Shown here: piece by piece, positions 17,601 through 25,324 of the stretch
Numbering within the stretch: the stretch's first letter is position 1
How the letters are laid out: each line of letters begins with the position of its first letter
Assembly: GCF_001949145.1 (NCBI RefSeq)
Contig: NW_019091616.1
Span: forward strand, 278,701-304,024
Length of the DNA: 25,324 nt
Reading direction: 5' to 3'
Source: Acanthaster planci
Taxonomy: Eukaryota; Echinodermata; Asteroidea; Valvatida; Acanthasteridae
Notes under the pieces: generated by a model
The model's database searches: none
Told to the model about the DNA's origin: nothing
The model's input: the letters and a program-made list of their open reading frames with translations, nothing else
Position numbers and translations under genes: made by a program

Positions 17601-20600
17601 ACCACACTATTTGTTTAGGCCAATAGTTAACATCTACATCATCAGTTGTAGCACTGCCCTCTCACTGAATCACGTGGCCCGGTGCACATCTGCAAGTGCC
17701 GTAGAGAATAAGGACTGCAGTGTATTTAAGTGGTTTATAATGGGTAGCGAAATAGCCTTCAAATCTTTGATAAGTGGCAAGAAAGTGTGGAAAAAAAGAG
17801 GTGGCCAACGATAACCATAACGGGATTTACGACCATGATACGACACATTCGTTCATGCATGGTGTTATTGCTTATTGATTTATTTATGTTTAAGCCAAAT
17901 TACGGTGATTACAACAATTTAAAAAGATCAAAACAAGGTTCATTAATAAAAAGTAACCAACATATTACAATTATAATTACGATAAATCAACACCAACTGA
18001 ATTAAAAGGACAGACAAACATTCCAAATTCCTAAAAAGCACACAATATTCCCTTCAAACGCCGTTTGAATACATGTACATGTACCTGACAAAGTGCCATT
18101 AAAAAAACCACACGAATGACCAGTTGATAATGAGACATACCAACATTACAGTAAGGGAGGATCTGCATATTAAAGATCATGATGTTTGTAGTTAAACGTT
18201 TAGAAATCCCTCAAGAAACTGCGCTACATGTACGTGTTCATGCATAACAAGGATTAGGCAAGTTTAATGCTAATAGATTCAAAAAGCCTTCAGATGTTTA
18301 ATATTACAACAAAATACCTCTTTGCCCATAATCTTAGTTTCTTCGAACCTAGGCCACAAACAGACCAAAGAATCTTTTGATACGATTAAAGGTGAGTTTA
18401 AGGCACGTATTTTGGTGACCGTCAAGCATTAATCACAGGTGAGACAATCCGTTCAAAAGTCAAACTATGGTTGATGTCTTCAAAAATGACAACAGAAAAT
18501 CACTAAGACAGAGTCGTTTCGCACCTCAACAGCAATCCTCCAAGAGAGTGATATACAAGTGGGGACAACTGCAAATTGCAGAAAACTCATCGAGGAATCA
18601 ATCAAGGCGAAAATTACCACTTATACTCTTAAAGCCATGTTTTGCGTTCAGCTCAACTTTCATCAAGGCCTTTCAGTGTATACGGATCTAAAGTGTTGAA
18701 AAGTTAAGTGACGTTTTGAGAAAGTGCACTGTTGTGTACGCCTCAGTGTGTTCGGCAATTCATTCACGGTCATAAACTGTGCGTAGGTTGAAAACCTTAC
18801 ATTCACCCATACTTTTATTTTGCAGTCTCAGTGGGAGTGCATGCTTGGCCCGGAGGACGAAGGAAGGGCAACATTTTACATTGGTGGTGAAGAACATAAA
18901 GTTTGCAGAAGAGGCCAATTCTTCAATTTTACCTCTGATCCAGACGCTCCGTAAGCAACTGCATGCAAATACCCTCCATAGAGCATCGCGTTGATGTTGA
19001 ATGGTTTACTACCGTTTACATTATAAATTGCAGGGACTGTCATTCTTTTACGCGACTACAACTTCATGTGCATGTTTTATTTGCTTAATGTTCAGTTTTT
19101 ATCACAGTGCGTACAAAGATGACTGTCATGGTTTTAGTTAAATCAGCCATTAAAAAATCTATGTCCATGCTTTTTTCCTTTTTTTAACTTTAGTTTAATG
19201 CACTCACACAGCACCAATTGATTGTGCACGTTTTAATGTTACTGTAACTTTAATATGCAAATTAATACTACTGTACTTGTTTATATAGGGAAAGGGACAG
19301 ATGCACCGCTTGTCCACTACATACCCACTACATGGACCACAAAAACCATTGCCTCAAATGTAGAAGATGCCGGCCGAACTGCAGTGAAAACGAAAGAGAG
19401 GTAAACTTCATTTTACACATCGATATGATACACATTCAAGATTATTTCGCTGTGTTCGTGTAGGGCCTACATGTCTACGTAAACTACTGACTGAAGATTT
19501 CCTTTCCCAAGAATCTAATTTCCCTCTTATTTAATACCGTCTCACATGTTTTTATGTTTTTATAATGATTACGTGAAATACAACACTGAGCGCGTCTGAT
19601 ACAGTCTCGACAACAAGGAGCGCGTCTGACACTCTTGTCAACACGGAGCGCGTCTGACACAGTCTTGACAACACTGAGCGCGTCTGATACAGTCTCGACA
19701 ACACGGAGCGCGTCTAGTCTGACACAGTCTTGTCAACACTGAGCGCGTCTGACACAGTCTTGACAACACTGAGCGCGTCTGATACAGTCTCGACAACAAG
19801 GAGCGCGTCTGACACAGTCTTGACAACACTGAGCGCGTCTGATACAGTCTCGACAAATATTGTGCAGTTCGCCTTGACCAGAAACACCTATTCGTCGGTT
19901 GAAAAGAGCCTCATTGGTGGGGAGTTTTTATTTTGCCGGTAGAGACGTAACTGTAAGGAGTGTATTTCATAGTCGTTTATGAACCAGCAAAGTGCAGTTT
20001 TCACCAAAGAGCCTGCGTTGCTAGGAAAATTTCGCCGTCTCTTGGTCTAGCTTGGATCTCTTAACTATTTATGTCTGAGGACAGGGGTTTAATGTTCCCA
20101 CGCTTGTTTTCGTATTTGTAGGTCCTGTCGTGTACCCGAACTCGTAACAGAATATGTAAACCTAGAACAAGTACACCGCGCATCCCATCTACTGAGACCA
20201 CGACGCTCAAAGCTACATCGGGTAAAACTTGCATTGCGTTGGAATACAGCACATTGATGTACATTCAATGATTGTCAGTAAACACAATATAATAAGGTCT
20301 ATATCATAAACTGTATTTGTATATTTTATATGACGATAGGAAAAGTGCACCAGTGTAGGGGTTGATAGTCATATCTTCCTTTCCACCAAAACCATCAATA
20401 CCACCAACACTTGATCATTTTGATGTTCGTATTTAGGGGCTGGAATTAACTCAAAGGGTCACGAGACTTCCTCAACCTCTTCAAATTCCACCAACCAGCT
20501 CTGTCCGACCTGTACAACCAACTCAATCAATTTGTCTGAAACTGGAGTCCGTCTGACAGAGTGGCTACCTTACGGTACGTGTAATATTATGGTATCCCAC

Positions 20601-22859
20601 GGTCGATGTGCATTACCAGTATATTTTTGTTTTTGAAGGAATTTGAAGAGAGTTGATTAGAATTTTGGAGCTATCCATGGCATTTAATTTCTCTTTAATT
20701 TGAAGCCTTGTTCTCTTTAGACACTGTGTTTTTGGACATATTTCAGTTATTGCTTTGTTGATTGTGTGCGTCCTTCTTGTAGCAGCGGTGCTTTATTTGA
20801 TGAGAGATCGTGTGGATTTGACACGCAGGATCGGGTAAGAAACCTTCAATCACTGCTTGTTACCTTAAAATCAGATTGTCTTTCTGAATCGGTTTCGGTT
20901 TTAGAAATAAGGTTTGAATCATTACAATTCATATACAATCCGATGTTCTAACGACTTTTTAGAGCACCAAATTATAACCGTTAGAGCACCAGATTATAAC
21001 TGTAATTAAGGCAAACTCTAACTGAAAAGGTTATATTTTCGCGTGATTTTCACAGACGCATGGAGCAAATAAACAGGGGCAATTTTGACGCCGTGCCACA
21101 AGGTAAGTCATCTACGTGTAATTCTCTGCAATCGTAACATAATTCATTCCCGTCGATTCTACTGCCGGCAAAGAAGGTAAACAATTCTCAAATAAAGGCT
21201 CCTGTTCTCTGAATAACCCAATTTCTTATAATTAAAACGGCTATTACCCTGGTGTTAATGGCGCAGGGATACAGATCAACAAATATCACCAAATATGGTC
21301 TTAATCATTTTATCAATGGGCCAATTTGGCAAAGATTTCATGTAATCCTCAACCCAGGCATACATCACAAGCCTGTAGACTCCCATTGGCCAGAGACCAA
21401 AGATTGCAGAGTAAGAATTTTTGAAATATCAGTATCTCCAAGACGCCCATATGACTGGGAAATGACCTGGTAGTAAAAAAAAAAAAGAAAAAAAAAAACC
21501 ACATCGCTGCTCGGAGTTATTTTGGGGGCGTGGCTACAAATGTACTTCCACAGCAGCATACTGAAAAGTAGTTAAAGAGGGGACCCGAGAGATGTATTAG
21601 CTACAATCAAACAGTCGCACAGGCTCAGGCATGACCGGGAACTTCCTAGAGACTAAAATCACCACATGGAGAACAAAATCACCACATGGAATATAACGGT
21701 GTTATTTTGTGGGCGTGGCTGTTAAGAGGGCAAATCAGACTACATGCAGTATGCATTTTTGTGGGAGGGGGAGTGTAGAGAAGCACTGAAGCTAGGGGCG
21801 GGGTGCATTATAGAGTGAAAAGAAGTTTTAAGGGGATAGGTATATAAAAAAGTAACATAAAGGGTTGACTTAGAGAGAACGATTCTGCTTTGAAAAAGAT
21901 TCTGCTGGCATTGGGGCACTTAAGCCCTCCAACTTTTTGACAAGGGGTTGAAGTGAGGTTTAAAAGGGGCAGATACGACTCAGCAAATAATCCAAATTCT
22001 TAATATTTAATTGGCTGTCTACCCTGATATCCCTTATGAAACCGTTATTGTGAACGCTTCAGCCACTCTGCATCTTGTGCGTATCAAATGAACGTGCATG
22101 GCCTTACAGTGCATCGCCGAAAATACTAACGTAAAAGGTAGCGACTTTATTAAAATACAAAGGTTCACACTCTGCAACGATTTCCGTATATTTATATTTC
22201 GTTCATTTTCACAGATCCTGAAAATCAACGGCCATTCTTCGCTGGCAGGGAAATAAATGGTGAGGATACTAGACTTCTGCGAATTGAATTTGTGAAGCAA
22301 TGATTCTTAAGTTAATATCAAAGTTTTATTTCCATTTTATTGCTGCTTACGTTCTTAAAAGAATGGAACATGATGACGAACAGTATTGATACTCTAGTCT
22401 GTCACTTATTAAACTAAACTGCAAGACTGCAAACCGGTTAATTATTTTGCACGAAAGCAATCCAGAAGAGTTTCAACTTTGATCCCTCGACAGACAAACT
22501 GTCATTAGAAACCTAAAGAAAGATCTGAACTTCGCAATTACTTAATTCAATGGTTACAAAATAATGAAACCACGTGGAAATTGCAGAAGATGCATGACTG
22601 ATCAGACTGATGCTAGATAGGAGTTAAGCTTCTAGGGTATATATTTGGGACGCAAAATGGTGTTCATATTAAGATTTATGAATCTTTTGCATTACATGTA
22701 TAGTGAGATACTAGTTATTTAACTGCATGCAAGTGAGCACGGTTTCTTGAAACTTGTCGAAAATTTTGGGAGGAATGCTGTAATAATTGTATCGACCTAT
22801 TTTATCAGTGACGTTAATTTATTCAATCTGTTTTTACAGATGAGGATGAGCGGGTTTGA
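14544..22859 (+). CDS. TNF receptor superfamily member, nine exons, 262 aa
   Basis: Coding exons: 14544-14657, 18826-18950, 19289-19400, 20122-20221, 20437-20574, 20747-20834, 21056-21102, 22215-22259 and 22840-22859. All eight introns are GT-AG (phases 0,2,0,1,1,2,1,1) and the joined frame is uninterrupted. Residues 1-25 form a signal peptide (hydrophobic SIVCCFGLLIVGCLS). Residues 43-129 are cysteine-rich: RDRCTACP, HCLKCRRC and EVLSCTRTRNRIC give the C-x2-C ... C-x2-C-x2-C ... C-x7-C order of a TNFR cysteine-rich domain. Residues 130-196 are a Ser/Thr-rich stalk. Residues 197-215 form one transmembrane helix. The tail (216-262) has no death domain or clear TRAF-binding motif. N-glycosylation sequons are NFT (72), NCS (110), NST (167) and NLS (182). 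The product should be a type I surface receptor for a TNF-family ligand. Which vertebrate member is closest (EDA2R/TROY-like or TNFR1-like) cannot be settled by eye. Confidence 0.9.
14760..14850. repeat. Degenerate CGAGTCC/GAGTCAC repeat tract
   Basis: Words of the type CGAGTCCGAGT and CGAGTCAC recur about six times in 90 bases of TNFR intron 1. A similar tract lies at 17312-17395. The two may be remains of one repeat family. Confidence 0.6.
14851..16017. other. TNFR intron 1, first unassigned part
   Basis: No gene or element is recognised. A pair of similar words, CTCGTACCCGGGACAAATCGC (15095) and CTAGTACCCAGGACAATTCGC (15128), form a short 33-bp-spaced duplication. Confidence 0.5.
16018..16270. 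mobile_element. MITE copy 2 (GCCGTTTTCC family) with CCTGG target duplication
   Basis: The element proper is 16023-16265 (243 bp). It begins GCCGTTTTCAAATATTCAAC and ends GTTGAGTATTGGAAAACGGC, and is flanked by CCTGG at 16018-16022 and CCTGG at 16266-16270. It matches copy 1 (6779-7020) along its whole length, including the central TTGGATTACTGTAATTTTTG and TGTGGCACTATTAGAC words. It is non-coding. The 5-bp duplication defines the ends precisely; the superfamily is not identified. Confidence 0.9.
16594..16779. repeat. 34-bp minisatellite (GCGGATACAGGTTAGAGG)
   Basis: GGATACAGGTTAGAGG recurs at 16608, 16642, 16669 and 16703, spaced 34, 27 and 34 bases. The 27-base unit lacks a GATTGCG block. 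The unit is built from TGCGGA(G/T) subwords, which continue in a degenerate form to 16779. It lies inside TNFR intron 1 and accounts for the plus-strand open frame 16500-16715. Confidence 0.9.
17170..17216. repeat. 16-bp unit repeated three times
   Basis: GGGGCAAAGTGGAAAT, GGGGCGAAGTGGGGAT and GGGGCGAAGTGGTAC follow directly on each other. It is a small intronic tandem repeat. Confidence 0.85.
17312..17395. repeat. Second degenerate GAGTC/AGTCC tract with palindrome
   Basis: It contains TAGTCTGAGTC, TAGTCCAAGTCCC, CCGAGTCACGAGTC and the perfect hairpin GTCACTTT-TC-AAAGTGAC at 17354-17371. It resembles the tract at 14760-14850 in word content. Confidence 0.55.
18826..18950 (+). CDS. TNFR exon 2: start of cysteine-rich ectodomain
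   Basis: Acceptor TTTTATTTTGCAG|TCT and donor CC|GTAAGC. It reads SQWECMLGPEDEG ... KVCRRGQFFNFTSDPDA in the correct frame, with cysteines 43 and 65 and the first N-glycosylation sequon. Another frame is also open across this exon (18779-18994), but only this frame continues the cysteine pattern into exon 3. An alternative acceptor five bases downstream (CTCAG|TGG) would break the phase with exon 1. Confidence 0.87.
19289..19400 (+). CDS. TNFR exon 3: main cysteine-rich domain
   Basis: Acceptor TTTATATAG|G and donor GAG|GTAAAC. It encodes ERDRCTACP, YMDHKNHCLKCRRC and PNCSENERE. This is the strongest single piece of family evidence: the paired C-x2-C and HCLKCxxC arrangement parallels the second cysteine-rich repeat of vertebrate TNFRs. 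Confidence 0.92.
19588..19860. repeat. 30-bp minisatellite, nine copies, in TNFR intron 3
   Basis: Nine units begin GAGCGCGTCT at 19588, 19618, 19646, 19676, 19706, 19741, 19771, 19801 and 19831; lengths are 30,28,30,30,35,30,30,30 and a terminal unit. Two variants alternate: A (GATACAGTCTCGAC) and B (GACACAGTCTTGAC or close). The order is A B B A B B A B A. Because 30 is a multiple of three, frames stay open on both strands and give Ser/Thr-rich or Cys/Arg-rich repeat peptides. These are not supported as coding. Confidence 0.93.
20122..20221 (+). CDS. TNFR exon 4: end of cysteine-rich domain and stalk start
   Basis: Acceptor TATTTGTAG|GTC and donor G|GTAAAA. It reads VLSCTRTRNRICKPR, supplying the last two cysteines (121, 129) of the domain, then a Thr/Ser/Pro-rich run (STPRIPSTETTTLKATS). 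Confidence 0.9.
20437..20574 (+). CDS. TNFR exon 5: Ser/Thr-rich stalk
   Basis: Acceptor GTATTTAG|GG and donor G|GTACGT. It encodes GINSKGHETSSTSSNSTNQ, then LCPTCTTNSINLSE and EWLPY. It is likely O-glycosylated. A C-x2-C pair (173, 176) sits outside the main domain and could form a local disulphide. Confidence 0.88.
20747..20834 (+). CDS. TNFR exon 6: transmembrane helix
   Basis: Acceptor CATATTTCAG|TT and donor GG|GTAAGA. It encodes VIALLIVCVLLVAAVLYLM followed by basic RDRVDLTRRI, a typical type I stop-transfer arrangement. Confidence 0.92.
20960..21003. repeat. 22-bp direct duplication in TNFR intron 6
   Basis: TAGAGCACCAAATTATAACCGT is followed directly by TAGAGCACCAGATTATAACTGT, with two mismatches. 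It lies about 50 bases before the exon 7 acceptor. Confidence 0.85.
21056..22859 (+). CDS. TNFR exons 7-9: short cytoplasmic tail and stop
   Basis: Exon 7 (21056-21102, CACAG|A to G|GTAAGT) reads RMEQINRGNFDAVPQ. Exon 8 (22215-22259, TTCACAG|AT to G|GTGAGG) reads PENQRPFFAGREIN. Exon 9 (22840-22859, TTTTTACAG|AT) reads DEDERV and stops at TGA 22857. The exons are 45-47 bases or less, so they are easily missed. The C-terminal E-R-V fits the loose D/E-x-hydrophobic class of PDZ ligands; that reading is inference. Confidence 0.82.
21103..22214. other. TNFR intron 7
   Basis: This is a 1112-base intron with an A-rich tract (21475-21499), two GGGCGTGGCT words (21525-21535 and 21711-21721) and a 20-bp duplication (AAAATCACCACATGGA at 21656 and 21676). 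No additional phase 1-1 exon was found; an AG at 21267 leads to a stop after 12 codons. Confidence 0.55.
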
Positions 22860-22899
22860 GCAACGTTATCCAGGGATATCACAGGACCTTCAAGTTATC

Positions 22900-23126
22900 C
22901 AGAGTTGTGCGCACCCGGTTTGATCACTCTCATTATTTTTCGTTTTCCTTTTTCTTTTTCTTTGTTTTTTTGTAGGGGGGAGGTGAAATCTCAGTTCTCT
23001 CCTGCTTATTTAATCATTTAAATAAAAAACGGTCTAAAAGATGAGAAAAATATGGCTCACTCATAAGTTGGGGTTCTGCCTTCAGTCGGGTGCCCCCTCT
23101 TTGGATAATTACTGTATCCGCCACTG
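22900..23126. mobile_element. Possible hAT remnant in the TNFR 3' flank
   Basis: The right end, CTGTATCCGCCACTG (23112-23126), is the complement of a CAGTGGCGGATACAG end common in hAT elements, and GGGTGCCCCC lies inside it. A CAGAG...GCACCCGG at 22900 could be a decayed left end. Flanking AGTTAT words occur on both sides (22893 and 23127) but not in exact register, so the left boundary is weak. Confidence 0.4.
23021..23026 (+). terminator. Candidate polyadenylation signal for the TNFR gene
   Basis: AATAAA lies 162 bases after the stop codon, in AT-rich sequence with T-rich tracts before it. If the surrounding hAT remnant is real, the signal sits inside transposon-derived DNA. Confidence 0.4.
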
Positions 23127-23129
23127 AGT

Positions 23130-24660
23130 TATAAGGGCACAAAGAGAACTGTTAAGACGATTGACTCTGTCGTCCTTCCGTGTAACATTCGGCATTCTCA
23201 TTTCTCTCCAAAAACGCATGTACAGTGTCATGTGATTTATGGAGCAGTTTATTCACGAGGGACACTTACAACAGGCTTCAAATTATGTCACGGTTTGCAT
23301 GCCGACCAGACAAAATAAGTTAAAGTTGCAGTGATTATCAGCCAGTGCATTGCTTCAGGTGTGCGGTTCTCATATGGTATTTTAATATAGTATATTGGTA
23401 TAAAAACATTAGTACCTGTGCAAAATTACTTAAAAGATATTTTTATATTATCAAAAATATTTACAGTGCTTTACTCGTGTACTTCACATTTTTTTGGATA
23501 CTACATATAACAGAATGCAATTGTAAGGTTCATTATTTATAAACTTTAGCAAAAAAATCAGGATTCGTTTCTGTAAATTCACTTTTGCAAATGGTGTGTG
23601 CTTTTCAAATTAAGATGGGGAGTATATAAATAGTTTACGTTGAAAAAGCAAGAGTCTAAATCAAACAAAGAAAAACAAACACGAGTAAGAACTATCACAA
23701 AATATTACTTAACGATCAAAGTAAATTCGTCTCCAAGTAAATTCTTTCGTTGAAAATGTATTTTCTAGACACTTCCAGCTTGCAGTATACAGCGATGATT
23801 AAAGTTATACAAATCACCTCCAATATTGTTTCACGTATCGTGATTTAAACAAGATAAATATAGACAGGGTGATAGGCCTTTGTTTCTATACAAGACTGAC
23901 CGTTAGACGCACGAGCTAGTCAACTGTCGGACTTCCTAAAATAAAGCAAAACAGAGAGCCATGTAGTAGTATGAAGATGTTCGAACCTCACAGCCGTAAA
24001 GGGCACCTGGGACATCTTCACTTCTTTTATATAGTGTATATTTTTCTATTTTGAGTAGCCTACTTACGGGTGAAACCGTATGCTGCTTGCATGCGTGGAC
24101 GGTGCATGCTTGCGGGGACAGTCATTGGAATGTGAGCTTACTGTGTGTTGGCCATAGGATGAACTGTTGGTGTTATTTGAAACTTGGGGAAGATTTACAA
24201 GATGTAAAATTTTAGGCCGTGCATCTTTAGGTTGGTGGCTCCCTTGGGCACTCAGGGATGACTGCGAGTATGATGTGTGAGGATGCGTGGATGCCTGGTT
24301 GGCCAGCGCGTGAGGTCAGCCTGTATGCCCCACTTCAGTCACATCACAGGACCATACACGACCACCACCATCACCAAACGTCGACCTAGCCCATTGTCCC
24401 GTGGCCCCTCCATTCTCTTGCAAACCCACAAATTGTTTATAGCATGTCGAAAAAAGTACTTCACAGAGTTGATATTCGTCATGGAGCTATCAAACACAAG
24501 GAGTTAGAACGAAGTCCCCACAGACCTATCCAAGCTAGGCCTTCGCGGCTGTGTTTATGTGTAACTACAAAGCGGCTGGACCGGAGACCACATGCACGTG
24601 TGACGCAGCTGCGAGGCCTTTTCCCAACTTGTCAGGAATTTCTTATGTTTTTCTTTATGT
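23130..24660. other. Unassigned region
   Basis: No gene is recognised. It is AT-rich to about 24050, then of more even composition. Overlapping plus-strand open frames at 24277-24740 contain no domain I know. Confidence 0.5.
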
Positions 24661-24681
24661 TTCCGAATTTTTTTATACCAG

Positions 24682-24855
24682 GCAAGATATGGGACGGAGG
24701 GGTACCCCCCTTACCTGTCCAATCCCTATACACACTCTAGACTATTGTTACCTACCATATCCCCCCTAGAAGTCTGTAAAGAATTCCTGCGATTCCGATC
24801 AAACAATGACCAACACAAAGGCGGGGGGGGGGGTTCTCTCGGTCCCATATCTTGC
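24682..24855. repeat. Inverted repeat pair GCAAGATATGGGAC
   Basis: GCAAGATATGGGACGGAGGGG (24682-24702) and CTCTCGGTCCCATATCTTGC (24836-24855) are inverted copies around about 135 bases. Both inner sides carry C/G homopolymer runs (CCCCCC at 24705, eleven G bases near 24823). It may be a small non-autonomous element; no target duplication was found. Confidence 0.5.
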
Positions 24856-24964
24856 TCCAAATGGATTTTTTTCTATCCCGTTGGGGTAGCAAACATCCCA
24901 ACCAATCATAAGCGAGGGGGTCAGTATACATTAACCTATTATGCATATTGAAAATATACGAAAG

Positions 24965-25324
24965 ATGGCGAGCGTGTCAAGTGTGTCGGCGGCCGTAAGT
25001 GCAGGTCCGTTGTCTGAGCAGTATTTGGACAGTTCTTTAGAATATGCTGCTGGAAAACTTCACCTTGCTGAGTTTAAACCGTTGCACTATTGAAGCATCT
25101 GTACGCGAGCGTGACGTTTTCGTTTCTGCCCACGGGATATTGGTGAGACTAAGAGCTCCATATTTCAAGCACTGCCGTTTTGCTTTGACCATTCGGCCTT
25201 GATGAACTGCTACTTGCTAGTGTTACTTCAACGTCAGCACCAGCCCTATCAACAAGCATCATAGTTGTCATCTCACCGCTTATTGCCCTTATGAAAAACC
25301 AGATGGAAACATTGCGTAAGCTTT
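24965..25324 (+). pseudogene. RecQ-like helicase, 5' part, decayed and cut by the window edge
   Basis: RecQ helicases are SF2 ATPases that unwind DNA. An ATG at 24965 (context AAGATGGCG, also a YY1-type word) opens MASVSSVSAAVSAGP, then LEYAAGKLHLAEFKPL, and stops at TGA 25091. One frame over, IEASVRERDVFVS leads to PTGY (25129-25140), the start of the Walker A motif. After another shift the sequence reads KSSIFQALPFCFDH, normally directly after PTGYG. After a further shift, SIIVVISPLIALMKNQMETLR (25252-25316; motif Ia, here given as SIIVVISPLIALMK and NQMETLR) runs to the edge. The order of motifs 0, I and Ia is diagnostic of RecQ. About 7 extra bases break Walker A, so this copy should be inactive. 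RecQ-like copies spread by mobile elements are known in invertebrates; that origin is inference here. Confidence 0.8.

Larger units (their letters stand above)
16780..18825. other. TNFR intron 1, second unassigned part
   Basis: It holds a 16-bp triplication (17170-17216), a second GAGTC-type tract, and TACATGTACATGTAC at 18070-18084. Open frames here (for example 16928-17407) have no recognisable motif, and no exon fits the phase 0 junction between exons 1 and 2. Confidence 0.5.

Noticed and set aside
18779-18994. 71-codon plus-strand frame overlapping TNFR exon 2
   Set aside because: It is a different frame from the one that carries the cysteine pattern and joins to exons 1 and 3 in phase; it reads through both splice sites.
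19588-19860. Regularly spaced repeat resembling a CRISPR array
   Set aside because: Units are contiguous 30-bp tandem copies with no unique spacers, in an intron of an animal gene.
19638-19942. Open frames on both strands across the 30-bp repeat
   Set aside because: A period divisible by three keeps frames open automatically. No splice sites or start context support them.
21268-21473. Possible extra TNFR exon between exons 7 and 8
   Set aside because: An AG at 21266-21267 is present, but the frame required by phase 1 meets a stop after about 12 codons.

Overview
This is a stretch of intron-bearing, AT-rich animal nuclear DNA with no bacterial organisation. Its style (tRNA-derived SINE, many short inverted-repeat elements, Crypton and RecQ fossils, TAGGCCTA and ACATGTACATGT words) suggests a marine invertebrate deuterostome, probably an echinoderm. 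That placement is inference. Most long open frames are chance; the real coding signal is in short spliced exons and mutated transposon proteins.

Two host genes can be read. (1) On the minus strand, 6652-6564 is the first coding exon of 3-hydroxyanthranilate 3,4-dioxygenase (HAAO, kynurenine pathway), ending in a GTGAGT donor. I found no further HAAO exon between 1 and 6563, so that segment is probably its long first intron. It holds a 61-bp tandem repeat, a SINE, a ~575-bp repeat array and a ~145-bp repeat array. (2) On the plus strand, 14544-22859 is a nine-exon gene for a 262-residue TNF-receptor-superfamily protein. It has a signal peptide, a cysteine-rich ectodomain, a Ser/Thr-rich stalk, one transmembrane helix and a short tail of about 47 residues without a death domain. 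Every junction is GT-AG and the phases join without a break.

Between and around them lies mobile-element debris. A 242/243-bp MITE family has one copy in the HAAO upstream region and one in TNFR intron 1; the second has a perfect CCTGG target duplication. Other items are a hAT-like MITE (9185-9363), a decayed Crypton-type (DUF3504) recombinase pseudogene (11876-12656), an L2/CR1-like LINE tail (12755-12817), a foldback element ending about 165 bp before the TNFR start codon, two minisatellites in TNFR introns, and a decayed RecQ-like helicase running off the right edge (24965-25324).

Region by region: 1-6563 HAAO intron 1 (inferred) with repeats; 6564-7021 HAAO exon 1, upstream region and MITE; 7022-11190 mostly unassigned, with an inverted-repeat element, a hAT MITE and GCGCATGCG-type palindromes beside candidate minus-strand first exons; 11191-12817 an 88-bp inverted repeat, the Crypton fossil and the LINE tail; 12818-14138 nothing recognised; 14139-22859 foldback element and TNFR gene; 22860-24960 3' flank and unassigned DNA; 24965-25324 RecQ fossil. 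The two host genes show no functional link beyond being neighbours.
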